A stretch of DNA of 64,000 bases from Listeria monocytogenes ATCC 19117 (GCF_000307025.1 NC_018584.1:2356001-2420000); one strand, 5' to 3'; shown: positions 25,747-34,617, counted from the first letter of the stretch. The notes: generated by a model from the letters alone, not told the origin. Translations and numbers: made by a program.

Positions 25747-26745
25747 ATGGAAGGAATGTTTCTCATCACCCTCGTCATCGTACTTGCCGCGCTAGCATTT
25801 GACCTGATCAATGGGTTTCATGATACAGCTAACGCAATTGCGACTAGTGTCTCTACAAAAGCCTTAAAACCACGACATGCGATTATTCTTGCTGCCGTAA
25901 TGAACTTTGTGGGTGCTATTTCATTCACAGGGGTTGCTAAAACAATTACAAAAGACATTGTTAACCCATTCGACTTAGATCACGGCGAACTTGTTATTTT
26001 AGCAGCATTACTTTCAGCTATTGCTTGGAACTTAATCACTTGGTATTTCGGAATTCCTAGTAGTTCCTCCCATGCCTTGATTGGATCCATCGCCGGTGCA
26101 GCCATTGCATCAGCCGGATTTGCAGCAATTGAATACAGCGGATTTACTAAAATCATTGTTGGTTTATTAGTATCTCCTGTACTTGCTTTCGTAGTCGGTT
26201 ACACGATATATTCACTCTTCAAGGTTTTCCTGAAGAACTTAAACTTAGCCACGACCAATCGGCGCTTCCGGATGATTCAAGTCGGAACTGCTGCGCTACA
26301 ATCTTACACACACGGAACTAATGATGCACAGAAATCAATGGGGATTATCACAATGGCATTAATTGCTAGTGGTTTCCAAACAACCGATGATGTGCAATTA
26401 TGGGTTCAAGTATCCTGTGCGATTGCCATGGCGATTGGTACGAGTATTGGTGGTTGGAAAATCATCAAAACTGTTGGCGGTAAAATCATGAAAATCAAAC
26501 CAGTTAATGGTGTAGCGGCTGATTTAAGTTCCGTTATCATTATTTTCGGTGCTACTTTCATTCATTTACCAGTTAGTACAACACACGTAATCAGCTCTTC
26601 TATCCTTGGTGTCGGAACAGCTCACCGTGTCAAAGGTGTCAAATGGGATACTGCCCAACGTATGATTATTACTTGGGTTATCACACTTCCTATTTCAGCA
26701 ACAATTGCAGCACTTATCTTCTATGTACTAAGATTTATTCTTTAA
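25747..26745 (+). CDS. pit: PiT-family inorganic phosphate permease
   Basis: 332 residues, about ten membrane helices. It takes up phosphate (as metal-phosphate) with protons. The duplicated PiT signature is clear: GFHDTANAIATSVSTKAL near the N-terminus and THGTNDAQKSMGI in the second half, with PSSSSHALIGS and PVSTTHVISSSILGVG. It is shorter than E. coli PitA because the large central loop is missing, which is usual in Firmicutes. Coupled to the PhoU-like gene 13 bases upstream; the ribosome site is AAGGGG. Confidence 0.94.
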   Translation: MEGMFLITLVIVLAALAFDLINGFHDTANAIATSVSTKALKPRHAIILAAVMNFVGAISFTGVAKTITKDIVNPFDLDHGELVILAALLSAIAWNLITWYFGIPSSSSHALIGSIAGAAIASAGFAAIEYSGFTKIIVGLLVSPVLAFVVGYTIYSLFKVFLKNLNLATTNRRFRMIQVGTAALQSYTHGTNDAQKSMGIITMALIASGFQTTDDVQLWVQVSCAIAMAIGTSIGGWKIIKTVGGKIMKIKPVNGVAADLSSVIIIFGATFIHLPVSTTHVISSSILGVGTAHRVKGVKWDTAQRMIITWVITLPISATIAALIFYVLRFIL

Positions 26746-26753
26746 TATTATTT

Positions 26754-26781
26754 AGAGCCTTGCTAACGCGAGGCTCTTTTT
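26754..26781 (+). terminator. Terminator of the pit operon
   Basis: AGAGCCT (26754-26760) and AGGCTCT (26771-26777) are followed by TTTTTA. Confidence 0.85.
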
Positions 26782-26936
26782 ATACATTTTTTTGAATAAA
26801 ACTAATAAATATAATATAAAACGAGATTATTTTAAAAACATATTGCATATTTACTCATTTTGATGTATTATAATAAACATCGATAATAACGATTCATTGA
26901 TTATAAATTACTCATATACTAAAGGGAGTTGTACTT

Positions 26937-28397
26937 ATGCAGAAGCATTTATTACAAAAGATTGCAGCAATTTTACTTGTTTTTATAGTTGTATTTTCTG
27001 GCTTCACAACTGTGTTCGCCGCTGATACAGAAGATCAAACTTTAGCTAAAATTCAAGAAAAAGGTGTTTTAACGGTCGGCCTTTCCGCTGACTATCCACC
27101 GTATGAATTTCATCAAACAATCGACGGTAAAGATAAAGTCGTTGGTTTTGATGTAAGTATTGCGGAAAAAATTGCCAAAGATTTAGATGTTAAATTAGAA
27201 ATTAAAGAAATGAATTTCGACAGCTTGCTTGGCTCACTAAAAACTGGCAAGATTGATATGATTATTTCCGGGATGTCACCTACACCCGAACGTCAAAAAG
27301 AAGTGGATTTCTCTGATCCATACATGTTCGTTCAGCAACGTGTTGTGATTAGAAAGACAGATAAAGATAAATTTACAAGTGTGAATGATTTTAGTGGCGT
27401 GAAAGTTGGTGCCCAAAAACAAACGACACAAGAAGAATTAGCTCAAAATGAGCTAGTTGGTTCAGAAGTAGTTTCCCTTCAAAAAGTACCGGACCTTATT
27501 CTTAACCTTAAAAGCAACAAAGTCGATGCGGTTGTTTTAGAAGGTCCAGTTGCTGAAGCTTATATTAGTCAAGATAAGACACTCGCTATGGCGGATATCA
27601 AATTTGCTAATGGTAGCAAAGAAACCGCCATCGCAATGCCAAAAGGTTCTACAGCTTTACAAGAAAAAGTCAACGCTTCTATTAAAGATATACAAGATAC
27701 CGGCTTACTGAAAAAATATCAAAAAGAAGCCAATAAATTAATGTTCCAAGATGGTAGCTTTTACGAGAAATATGGTAATTACTTTATCACTGGTACATTA
27801 ATCACTATTGCCCTTGCCGCTATCGGTGTATTATGTGGTGCCATTCTCGGCTCATTACTAGCGCTCATGAAACTGGCGAAAACAAGATGGTTACGCTGGC
27901 CAGCAGCATGTTATATTGAATTTGTCCGTGGTACGCCACTTCTAATTCAAATTTTCATCGTCTTTTTCGGAACTCAAATTATCGGTATGGACGTATCCGC
28001 CTTTGTTTCTGGTTGTATCGCCCTATCGCTAAACAGTGCCGCTTATGTTGCTGAAATTATCCGCGCAGGTATTTCTGCTGTCAACAAAGGTCAAATGGAA
28101 GCAGCTCGTTCCCTTGGTATGACACAAGGCGCTAGCATGCGTTACATCATCTTACCGCAAGCCGTGAAAAATATTCTTCCTGCTCTTGGGAATGAATTCG
28201 TCACTGTTATTAAAGAATCTTCCATCGTATCCGTTATTGGTGTAACAGAACTAATGTTTATGACCGGCGTAGTCCAAGGCGCAAGCTTCAAGCCATTTAT
28301 TCCGCTAATCATTACATCGTTAATTTACTTTGTACTAACATTTAGCTTATCAAGACTACTAGGTGTTGCTGAAAGGAGAATGAGAACAAGTGATTGA
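26937..28397 (+). CDS. arpJ: Amino acid ABC transporter, fused substrate-binding protein and permease
   Basis: 486 residues. A signal peptide (about 1-28, ending VFAAD) leads into a family-3 solute-binding domain (about 35-265; [35 protein letters not shown]). Then comes a permease domain (about 280-480) with [17 protein letters not shown] and the ABC-coupling loop [20 protein letters not shown]. Such fusions transport polar amino acids such as glutamine or arginine; the exact ligand is not readable. The name arpJ comes from memory of the L. monocytogenes homologue (lmo2250). It overlaps the ATPase gene by eight bases. A perfect TATAAT with a TG four bases before it lies at 26869-26874. Confidence 0.93.
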   Translation: MQKHLLQKIAAILLVFIVVFSGFTTVFAADTEDQTLAKIQEKGVLTVGLSADYPPYEFHQTIDGKDKVVGFDVSIAEKIAKDLDVKLEIKEMNFDSLLGSLKTGKIDMIISGMSPTPERQKEVDFSDPYMFVQQRVVIRKTDKDKFTSVNDFSGVKVGAQKQTTQEELAQNELVGSEVVSLQKVPDLILNLKSNKVDAVVLEGPVAEAYISQDKTLAMADIKFANGSKETAIAMPKGSTALQEKVNASIKDIQDTGLLKKYQKEANKLMFQDGSFYEKYGNYFITGTLITIALAAIGVLCGAILGSLLALMKLAKTRWLRWPAACYIEFVRGTPLLIQIFIVFFGTQIIGMDVSAFVSGCIALSLNSAAYVAEIIRAGISAVNKGQMEAARSLGMTQGASMRYIILPQAVKNILPALGNEFVTVIKESSIVSVIGVTELMFMTGVVQGASFKPFIPLIITSLIYFVLTFSLSRLLGVAERRMRTSD

Positions 28398-29115
28398 TAT
28401 TAAAAATTTACACAAACATTTTGGCAAATTAGAAGTCTTAAAAGGTATTGATCTTGAAATCGCATCTGGAGAAGTGGTCGTAGTTATCGGCCCTTCCGGA
28501 AGCGGAAAAAGTACTTTCTTACGTTGCCTGAACTTATTAGAACAACCAACAACCGGCACGATTCTTTTCGAAAACAAAGACCTAATGGCAAAACAAACCA
28601 ATGTCAACGAACTTCGTCAAAAAATGGGCATGGTTTTCCAAAACTTCAACTTATTCCCACATAAAAATGTTCTTGAAAACCTAATGTTAGCGCCTATGAA
28701 AGTAAAGAATGAAGATAGTGCAGCTGCGAAAAAACACGCGCTTTCTCTACTGGAAAAAGTCGGTCTAGCTGATAAAGCAACTAGCTACCCTTCCCAACTT
28801 TCTGGTGGACAACAACAACGGGTAGCCATTGCCCGAGCACTCGCAATGAATCCTGACGTAATGCTATTCGATGAACCAACTTCCGCACTTGACCCCGAAA
28901 TGGTCGGTGAAGTATTAAGCGTTATGAAGTCGCTTGCTAAAGAAGGTATGACGATGGTTGTCGTAACGCACGAAATGGGATTCGCAAGAGAAGTTGCCGA
29001 CCGCGTTGTCTTCATGGATGCTGGCGTGATTCAAGAACAAGGCACGCCCGAAGAAGTATTCGGGAACCCGCAAAACGATCGTACAAAAGACTTTTTAGGA
29101 AAAGTTTTAGCATAA
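28390..29115 (+). CDS. Amino acid ABC transporter ATP-binding protein
   Basis: A 241-residue GlnQ-type ATPase: Walker [10 protein letters not shown] near 32-40, Q-loop [11 protein letters not shown], signature LSGGQQQR and Walker [15 protein letters not shown], with the switch His in VVTHEMGFA. The GTG start lies within the end of arpJ, after AAAGGAG. It energises the ArpJ fusion; together the two genes make a complete importer. Confidence 0.95.
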   Translation: MIDIKNLHKHFGKLEVLKGIDLEIASGEVVVVIGPSGSGKSTFLRCLNLLEQPTTGTILFENKDLMAKQTNVNELRQKMGMVFQNFNLFPHKNVLENLMLAPMKVKNEDSAAAKKHALSLLEKVGLADKATSYPSQLSGGQQQRVAIARALAMNPDVMLFDEPTSALDPEMVGEVLSVMKSLAKEGMTMVVVTHEMGFAREVADRVVFMDAGVIQEQGTPEEVFGNPQNDRTKDFLGKVLA

Positions 29116-29124
29116 CCAAAGATT

Positions 29125-29157
29125 ACGTCTCGCCTATTTTAGGTGAGGCGTTTATCT
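29125..29157 (+). terminator. Terminator after the arpJ transporter
   Basis: ACGTCTCGCCTA and TAGGTGAGGCGT pair with two G-U wobbles around a 4-base loop, followed by TTTAT. The short T run suggests partial read-through into the aminotransferase gene. Confidence 0.6.
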
Positions 29158-29187
29158 GCACTTATAGAAAAAAGGAGCTAATTATAC

Positions 29188-30339
29188 ATGATGAATAACT
29201 CAAAAATTGCTAAAAAACATCAACAAATGCCTGTGAACATTCTTGCTGATATTGGCACACTTGCCAAAACAATGCCTGATATTCTCGATTTATCCATTGG
29301 TGATCCTGATTTAATTACGGATGAATCGATTATTAATGCCGCTTTTGAAGACGTACGGGCAGGCCATACAAAATACACAGAATCTGGTGGAGATGTAGAA
29401 CTCATCGATGCTATTCGTGGTTATTTTAGCCGTAATTATGATTTGTCTTTTGAACGCAGCCAAATCCGCGCTACAGTTGGCGCGCTTCATGGTATGTACC
29501 TAACCTTGCAAACCATTCTCGACGACGGCGATGAAGTCATTATTCACGAACCCTACTTCTCCCCGTATAAAGATCAAGTGTTAAATTCCGGTGGTACTCC
29601 TATCATTATTCCAACCTATGAGAAAGACGATTTTGCGATTAATGTCGATATTTTAGAAGCTGCCATTACTGATAAAACGAAAGCTTTAATTTTAAATTCA
29701 CCTAATAATCCCACCGGTGCTGTTTTTTCACCGGAAACCTTTGAAAAAATTGCTAATCTAGCGAAAAAATATGACTTTTTTATTTTGTCGGATGAAGTAT
29801 ATGATGGTTTTAGTTTTTATGAAGACTTCGTACCAATGGCCAAATTCGCGCCAGATCACACGATTACATTTGGTAGTATGTCTAAAAACTTCGCAATGAC
29901 CGGTTGGCGCTTAGGATATATGATTGCTCCTACTTATTTAAACGAAGCTGCAAAGATTATTAATGAAGGAATTACTTATTCAGCTCCTACACCGTCCCAA
30001 AGAGCTGCTATTTACGCATTAAATCATTCTGAGACACTAATTCCTTTAGTAACAGAAACTTTCCAAAAACGCCTAGAATACATCGCAAAACGGGTGGAAG
30101 AAATCCCATATCTTTCTTTACATCCACTTAAAGGTTCGATTTACGCCTTTATTAATATTTCTAAAACAAATATGGATTCCGTTTCATTTACAGAATATGT
30201 CTTAAAAGAAACACAAGTCCTCGTCATTCCTGGGCTAGCTTTTGGTGAATCTGGTGATAATTATGTTCGCCTAGCTGCAACCCAAGACATTAGCGTGCTA
30301 GAAGAAGCATTTAACCGTCTAGCCAAATTAACCTTTTAA
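29188..30339 (+). CDS. Class I/II PLP-dependent aminotransferase
   Basis: 383 residues. The fold-type I pattern is complete: ILDLSIGDPDL near the N-terminus, LNSPNNPTGAVF with the cofactor-binding Asn, the Asp-Tyr region FILSDEVYDG, the Schiff-base lysine in FGSMSKNFAMTGWRLGY and the carboxylate-binding Arg in NYVRLAATQ. Relatives include aspartate, aromatic and PatA-type aminotransferases; substrate is unknown. It follows an amino acid importer by 72 bases, so it may act on the imported amino acid. The ribosome site is AAAGGAG. Confidence 0.92.
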   Translation: MMNNSKIAKKHQQMPVNILADIGTLAKTMPDILDLSIGDPDLITDESIINAAFEDVRAGHTKYTESGGDVELIDAIRGYFSRNYDLSFERSQIRATVGALHGMYLTLQTILDDGDEVIIHEPYFSPYKDQVLNSGGTPIIIPTYEKDDFAINVDILEAAITDKTKALILNSPNNPTGAVFSPETFEKIANLAKKYDFFILSDEVYDGFSFYEDFVPMAKFAPDHTITFGSMSKNFAMTGWRLGYMIAPTYLNEAAKIINEGITYSAPTPSQRAAIYALNHSETLIPLVTETFQKRLEYIAKRVEEIPYLSLHPLKGSIYAFINISKTNMDSVSFTEYVLKETQVLVIPGLAFGESGDNYVRLAATQDISVLEEAFNRLAKLTF

Positions 30340-30340
30340 C

Positions 30341-30382
30341 AAAAAGAGCAAACTCGCTTCATAGGCAAGTTTGCTCTTTTTT
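30341..30382. terminator. Bidirectional terminator
   Basis: AAAAAGAGCAAACT and AGTTTGCTCTTTTTT, with a short GC extension inside, end both the plus-strand aminotransferase and the minus-strand HAD gene. Confidence 0.9.
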
Positions 30383-31012
30383 CTATTTTAAATTGATTTC
30401 TGCAAAAGAAGAAACAACCGTCGCCTCTTTTGGAAAAGTGATGTTTTTTGTAGCTTCATTCGGTACGATATACACCTTTAACCCAGCCTGCATTGCTGAT
30501 AGCGCACCATTTTTGGAATCTTCTATAGCAATTGCTTCTTCTGGTTTAACCCCAAGCGCTTCTACTGCTTGTAAGTAAAGTGCCGGATGTGGCTTAATTT
30601 CATCCACATGGTCTGCCGTTTGTATCGTCTCAAAATCAGCTAAAATGCCCAGACGATCCAGCGTAGGCCCAATCCAGTCAAATCCCGAACTCGTTGCAAG
30701 GCCTATTTTAAAATCATTCGCTTTTACTTGTTCAAAAAATTCTTTAAAACCATCACGAAAGCCAAGTGATTGTTGACCAAGATGACAAGCTTCCGCCACA
30801 GTAGTTAAAAAAGCTTCTTTATCAAAAGCCCCGTTCGTTGCTTCCATCATATAGCGAATAATTGGTTCTTCACTTGTACCGATAATTTGCTGATAAATTT
30901 CATCTGGTAAATCAATATCGTACGTCTCTTTCAAATAGTTCATTGTCTCTGTATACCATAAATTTTCCGTATCAAGCATAGTTCCATCAAAATCAAAAAC
31001 AACTGCCTTCAC
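30383..31012 (-). CDS. HAD-superfamily phosphatase, beta-phosphoglucomutase-like
   Basis: 209 residues. HAD motif I is VFDFDGTMLDTE, motif II IGLATSSG, motif III includes KPHP, and motif IV is AIEDSKNGALSA. The helical cap between motifs I and II gives subclass I, as in beta-phosphoglucomutase and YcjU/GS1-type sugar phosphatases. It could be a mutase or a general sugar phosphatase. The GTG at 31012, six bases after AGGAGG, is taken as start; an ATG at 31018 touches the ribosome site directly. Confidence 0.88.
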   Translation of the reverse strand: MKAVVFDFDGTMLDTENLWYTETMNYLKETYDIDLPDEIYQQIIGTSEEPIIRYMMEATNGAFDKEAFLTTVAEACHLGQQSLGFRDGFKEFFEQVKANDFKIGLATSSGFDWIGPTLDRLGILADFETIQTADHVDEIKPHPALYLQAVEALGVKPEEAIAIEDSKNGALSAMQAGLKVYIVPNEATKNITFPKEATVVSSFAEINLK

Positions 31013-31085
31013 ATGCATCCTCCTAGTATAAGTGATATTTTCATTGTAACATAGATAAACTATTTAAGAAATCTTCGAAAAAGGG

Positions 31086-31143
31086 TTGCTTTTTTAGTAA
31101 AAAACGAATAATATTGTATTTGTGGTTTTTAATGTTCGTTATT
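31086..31143 (+). promoter_or_regulatory. Promoter with paired PurBox-like sites
   Basis: TTGCTT (31086-31091), 17 bases, TAATAT (31109-31114). An element AAAAACGAATAAT (31100-31112) overlaps the -10, and an inverted AATGTTCGTTATT (31131-31143) follows 18 bases later. The reverse complement of the second matches the Bacillus PurBox AWWWCCGAACWWT at 12 of 13 positions. PurR boxes work as inverted pairs about 16-17 bases apart. Confidence 0.65.
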
Positions 31144-31184
31144 TACCATTAAGCATGATTTTAAAAAAGGAGTGAAACACACGC

Positions 31185-32477
31185 ATGTTTCAATTAAAAG
31201 CAAACGGTACAGATGTTAAAACGGAAGTTATCTCTGGTTTTACTACATTCCTAACGATGGTTTATATCGTAGTAGTTAACCCAGCCATTCTTTCCGCAGC
31301 AGGTGTTCCATTCAATACCGTATTCATGGCAACAATCATTTCAGCAGTAATCGGTACATTATGGATGGCAATTTTCGCTAACTATCCAATCGCGATTGCG
31401 CCAGGACTTGGTATGAACGCTTACTTCGTCACAGTAGTTACAACTCAAAAACTAGATTATTCGGTCGCATTCGCTGCGGTCTTTGTAGCAGGTATTATTT
31501 TCTTATTATTATCTTTAACACCGCTTCGTGAAAAAATCATTGAAGCTATTCCACATAATTTAAAAGCTGGGATTACTGCTGGTATTGGTTTATTTATCGC
31601 TTTCCTTGGCTTCCGTATGACAGGCATTATTGTTTCTAACGATTCTAACTTAGTAGGTTTAGGTGACTTACATTCCAAAGAAGCTATTTTAGCTATTGTT
31701 GGTCTTTTAATCACTTTAATCTTGCTTGCTTTAAACGTAAAAGGCGCTTTATTTATTGGGATGATTGCAACTGGTATCATTGCTTTTATCACTGGTGAAC
31801 TGAAATTTACAGAAGGTATCGTTAAACTTCCGCCAATGCCAGAATTCGTCTTCACTAATCCTATTCACGCTTTTGGTGATGTGATGAGTTACGGGCTCTA
31901 TGCTGTCGTCCTGTCCTTCTTACTTATAACGATTTTTGATACAACCGGAACAATGATCGGGGTTGCAAAAAAAGCTGGCCTAATGAAAGGTGAGTCATTA
32001 CCAAATGCGAAACAAGCCTTAATGGCTGATGCGGTTGCAACAAGTGTTGGTTCGATGTTTGGTACAACGCCAACAAGTGCTTACATTGAATCTTCTGCTG
32101 GAGTTGCAACTGGTGGACGTACTGGTCTTACTACACTTACAGTTGCTATCCTGTTCATGGTATCAGCATTCTTCGCTCCACTTGTTGGTGCTGTCTCTGG
32201 AATTTCTGCTATTACTGCACCAGCACTTATAGTTGTTGGTAGTATGATGATTGGTGCTGTTAAAGAAATCGACTGGGATACATTAGATGAAGCATTCCCT
32301 GCTTTCTTAGTTATTCTAGCTATGCCACTTACTTCAAGCATCGCAATCGGCTTAGCATTCGGATTTATTTCTTACCCAGTATTAAAAGTATTCACTGGTA
32401 AATGGCGTGAACTTAACTGGTTCCTAATCGTTATCGCCGTATTATTCTTCATTCTCGTAGCATTTTTACCACATTAA
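31185..32477 (+). CDS. Purine permease, AzgA/PbuG type
   Basis: 430 residues with about 12-14 membrane segments. The pattern EVISGFTTFLTMVYIVVVNP near the start, PGLGMNAYFV, and TIFDTTGTMIGVAKKAGL are typical of AzgA-like members of the NCS2 superfamily, which import hypoxanthine, guanine or adenine with protons. B. subtilis PbuG is the closest named relative by motif. Expression is probably repressed by PurR through the paired boxes at 31100-31143. The start has an AAAGGAG site, and a terminator follows. Confidence 0.92.
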   Translation: MFQLKANGTDVKTEVISGFTTFLTMVYIVVVNPAILSAAGVPFNTVFMATIISAVIGTLWMAIFANYPIAIAPGLGMNAYFVTVVTTQKLDYSVAFAAVFVAGIIFLLLSLTPLREKIIEAIPHNLKAGITAGIGLFIAFLGFRMTGIIVSNDSNLVGLGDLHSKEAILAIVGLLITLILLALNVKGALFIGMIATGIIAFITGELKFTEGIVKLPPMPEFVFTNPIHAFGDVMSYGLYAVVLSFLLITIFDTTGTMIGVAKKAGLMKGESLPNAKQALMADAVATSVGSMFGTTPTSAYIESSAGVATGGRTGLTTLTVAILFMVSAFFAPLVGAVSGISAITAPALIVVGSMMIGAVKEIDWDTLDEAFPAFLVILAMPLTSSIAIGLAFGFISYPVLKVFTGKWRELNWFLIVIAVLFFILVAFLPH

Positions 32478-32486
32478 TCAATGAAT

Positions 32487-32522
32487 AAAAGCGTCTACTG
32501 AACTCAGCTAGGCGCTTTTTTA
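32487..32522 (+). terminator. Terminator of the purine permease gene
   Basis: AAAAGCGTCTA and TAGGCGCTTTT enclose a 12-base loop, then a T run. Confidence 0.75.
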
Positions 32523-32589
32523 TTGGACAAAAACCCGCTCGTTTGCTATAAAGAAGAGAGAAACTAATTAGAAATGAGTTGAACTTGTC

Positions 32590-32856
32590 GTGTTTTTAAA
32601 ATCACTGCTCGCTGGTGTCGCACTTGCTGTTGTTGTTTTTCTAGCAAGCTTTTTGATGCCTGACTACACTGTATCCACTTTATATTCCATTGTAACGACT
32701 ATCATTGTCTTTGCATCCATTATTCTATCCGCATTCGTATCCTTTGGTGGCCGTAGTGGAAACCCAAGTCGAAAAAGCCAATTACGCTGGAGTATCCTGC
32801 TTTTAGTTGCAGCAATTCCTAGTTTTATCGGCTTTATCGTAACTTTTTACTTTTAA
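32590..32856 (+). CDS. Small three-helix membrane protein of unknown function
   Basis: 88 residues with three hydrophobic segments (about 5-22, 30-50 and 68-87) and a short basic loop GGRSGNPSRKSQ between helices two and three. It starts with GTG behind a weak site (GAGTTG). I do not recognise the family; it resembles small DUF membrane proteins of Bacillaceae. It stands alone between two terminators, so it is its own transcription unit. Confidence 0.7.
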   Translation: MFLKSLLAGVALAVVVFLASFLMPDYTVSTLYSIVTTIIVFASIILSAFVSFGGRSGNPSRKSQLRWSILLLVAAIPSFIGFIVTFYF

Positions 32857-32860
32857 ACTA

Positions 32861-32899
32861 AAAAGAAGCATTCCCAAAATATGGAAATGCTTCTTTTTT
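32861..32899. terminator. Bidirectional terminator
   Basis: AAAAAGAAGCATT and AATGCTTCTTTTT with a short inner CC/GG pairing. It serves the small membrane protein gene on plus and the DJ-1 family gene on minus. Confidence 0.9.
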
Positions 32900-33420
32900 T
32901 AATCTTCTAAAGCGGAAATAAATGCTGGTAAATATTCTGGAAGGTCTGGTGGGCGACGACTCGAAATAATATGGCCGTCTGTTACAACAGGCTCGTTATG
33001 CCAAATAGCTCCCGCATTCGTCATATCATCTTTAATTCCCGGTGTACTTGTTACATTCACGCCTTCTAAAATACCAGCCGAAACAAGTACCCATCCAGCA
33101 TGGCAAATTTGTCCAATTGGTTTTTTCGCCTTATCAAACGCACGAACCAAATTTAGTACGCTATCAAAACGGCGTAATTTGTCTGGGGACCAGCCACCTG
33201 GAACTAAAATCCCATCATAATCTTCTGCGCGAACAGAATCAAAATCATAGTCAGAAGTAACAGGAACTCCGTACTTACCGTGATAAACTTTCTTTGCTTC
33301 CTCAGCCACTAGATGCACCGAAGCTCCTGCCTCGCGCAATCTAAGCACTGGATACCAAAGCTCTAAATCCTCAAAGTCTTCACTGACAAGTGCAATAACT
33401 TTTTTACCTTTTAAAGTCAT
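32899..33420 (-). CDS. DJ-1/PfpI family protein (YfkM-like)
   Basis: 173 residues of the class I glutamine amidotransferase-like fold. The nucleophile elbow is IGQICHAGWVL with the reactive Cys, the acidic partner lies in SEDFEDLELWYP, and the C-terminal part has the segment DGHIISSRRPPDLPEY. Members include PfpI-type proteases, chaperones and glyoxalase III/deglycases; the activity of this one is not known. The ribosome site is AGGAG. The promoter carries an inverted repeat between -35 and -10, suggesting repression. Confidence 0.9.
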   Translation of the reverse strand: MTLKGKKVIALVSEDFEDLELWYPVLRLREAGASVHLVAEEAKKVYHGKYGVPVTSDYDFDSVRAEDYDGILVPGGWSPDKLRRFDSVLNLVRAFDKAKKPIGQICHAGWVLVSAGILEGVNVTSTPGIKDDMTNAGAIWHNEPVVTDGHIISSRRPPDLPEYLPAFISALED

Positions 33421-33446
33421 ATAAATCTCCTCCTATCCTCTTCTAC

Positions 33447-33475
33447 AGTATAACAATAACTAGATTGTTATTAAA
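33447..33475 (-). promoter_or_regulatory. Promoter of the DJ-1 gene with an operator-like dyad
   Basis: TATACT (33452-33447, minus strand) is a likely -10. TAACAAT (33451-33457) and ATTGTTA (33464-33470) form a perfect 7-bp dyad with a 6-base centre directly upstream of it. Size and position suit a MarR-type repressor site. The -35 is poor. Confidence 0.45.
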
Positions 33476-33498
33476 TTATTCCGCCTATAAAAGAAGAC

Positions 33499-33767
33499 AA
33501 AAAAAGACGCTCGAAATAAACATTTCCAGCGTTGCCATCATGTTCGGGCGTCTATGCATAACGGGATGAGGCATAGACATGAACTACACGGCCAATGAGA
33601 TGAATGAAAACAAATAATGATTTTGGTGTCTAAACAGATGTCTGACTAGTTGCCATTCTATTGGAAGATGGATACACCAAAAGTCATTATAACCATGATA
33701 GGGTCTTATCCCCATGAAAATCACATTAATAAAAATGAAACTTTCATCAAGGTAAAACTCTATCCTA
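33499..33767 (-). ncRNA. lhrA: Hfq-binding small RNA LhrA
   Basis: On the minus strand, TTGCTT (33801-33796), 16 bases, TAAAAT (33779-33774) is a good promoter. A terminator stem AGACGC...GCGTCT (33553-33505), strengthened by CGAA/TTCG, is followed by seven T residues. The predicted transcript is about 268 nt. From memory, L. monocytogenes LhrA is an Hfq-dependent antisense RNA of about 268 nt encoded between the DJ-1 gene lmo2256 and lmo2257, and it represses lmo0850 and chiA. Location, strand and length all agree. The exact 5' end is inferred. Confidence 0.85.
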
Positions 33768-33924
33768 TAACTTATTTTACTATTGTTCTTGAAAAAAGCA
33801 AGTAAATAAATATAGATTTTTTGTGACAAAGATAAGAAAGATGAGAACTGGCTTACTTTTATTGTTATTTTCTGTATAAAAATTACTATATTACAAATAA
33901 AAAGGAAACCATTAAAGGTCCCCT

Positions 33925-34116
33925 TCAACTAAAAATTTCTACAACCATCCAAGAAATAATAGCGACTAATGGAATTAAGACCCATACATTATGACCAAGT
34001 AAGCTAGAGCGAGCAGCTGGTTTGTCTTCGAGCAGTTGAATTCTATCACGCAAATCATGCACTTCAAGCTCAAGGTCTTGTACTTTATCTTCAAGTTCGT
34101 ATAAACGTTCTTCCAT
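33925..34116 (-). CDS. Small coiled-coil membrane protein of unknown function
   Basis: 63 residues: an acidic, heptad-patterned coiled coil (about 2-34, LEDKVQDLELEVHDLRDRIQ) and a single C-terminal membrane helix (about 44-62) with a very short tail. The start has GGAGGG seven bases upstream, so it is probably translated. I do not recognise a family; tail-anchored coiled-coil proteins of this size often oligomerise at the membrane. The minus-strand LhrA gene begins about 160 bases downstream with its own promoter. Confidence 0.75.
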   Translation of the reverse strand: MEERLYELEDKVQDLELEVHDLRDRIQLLEDKPAARSSLLGHNVWVLIPLVAIISWMVVEIFS

Positions 34117-34266
34117 TTGAATCCCTCCACACCTTTTCTATTGCCTATTATACGCTAAGCTCCATGAAACACATCGTTCCATAGGCTGATTTATTGCTAA
34201 TTTATTGTCATACCGTTCAGGCATTTGCTACAATGAAAGAAAACTATCAACTGTTGGGGTGGAAAA

Positions 34267-34617
34267 ATGGAAATTCAAGTAGAAGAAGCTGTTGTAAAAC
34301 TCATTTTGCATGGCGGAAACACACGAAAAGAAGCATACAAAGCAATTGATTTTGCGGAAAAGTATCAATTTGATGAAGCCGATAAACATCTGCAAATCGC
34401 ACAGGATCAATTCCAAGAAGGTCATATTTGGCAAACAAAATTAGTATCCATTCGCGACTCAGAAACGGTAGCTCATCCTTCCTTTTTACTTATTCATGGG
34501 CAGGATCACTTAATGACGGCACAAGCGGAATTGCAACTTGCCAAAAGAATCATTAAACAATACAAACATCAACAACGTATCGAAGAACGACTTACTAAAC
34601 TTGAAAATCAAGCGTGA
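34267..34617 (+). CDS. PTS lactose/cellobiose family IIA component, solitary
   Basis: 116 residues, all helical, of the PTS IIA(Lac) family. The segment FLLIHGQDHLMTAQAE contains the phospho-accepting His and the Asp that binds the trimer metal. No IIB, IIC or glycosidase gene is near, so it must serve components encoded elsewhere or act as a regulator. The ribosome site is GGGGTGG. Its 3' end overlaps the convergent GNAT gene by ten bases. Confidence 0.92.
   Translation: MEIQVEEAVVKLILHGGNTRKEAYKAIDFAEKYQFDEADKHLQIAQDQFQEGHIWQTKLVSIRDSETVAHPSFLLIHGQDHLMTAQAELQLAKRIIKQYKHQQRIEERLTKLENQA

Noticed and set aside
31457-31855. Minus-strand frame of 132 codons inside the purine permease gene
   Set aside because: Antisense shadow of a membrane-protein gene; no start signal.
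33584-33928. Minus-strand frame of 114 codons, overlapping the LhrA gene
   Set aside because: Starts with TTG without a ribosome site, has biased Phe/Ile-rich composition expected from AT-rich non-coding DNA, and the region is better explained by the LhrA promoter and RNA. It was probably annotated as lmo2257 in older work.
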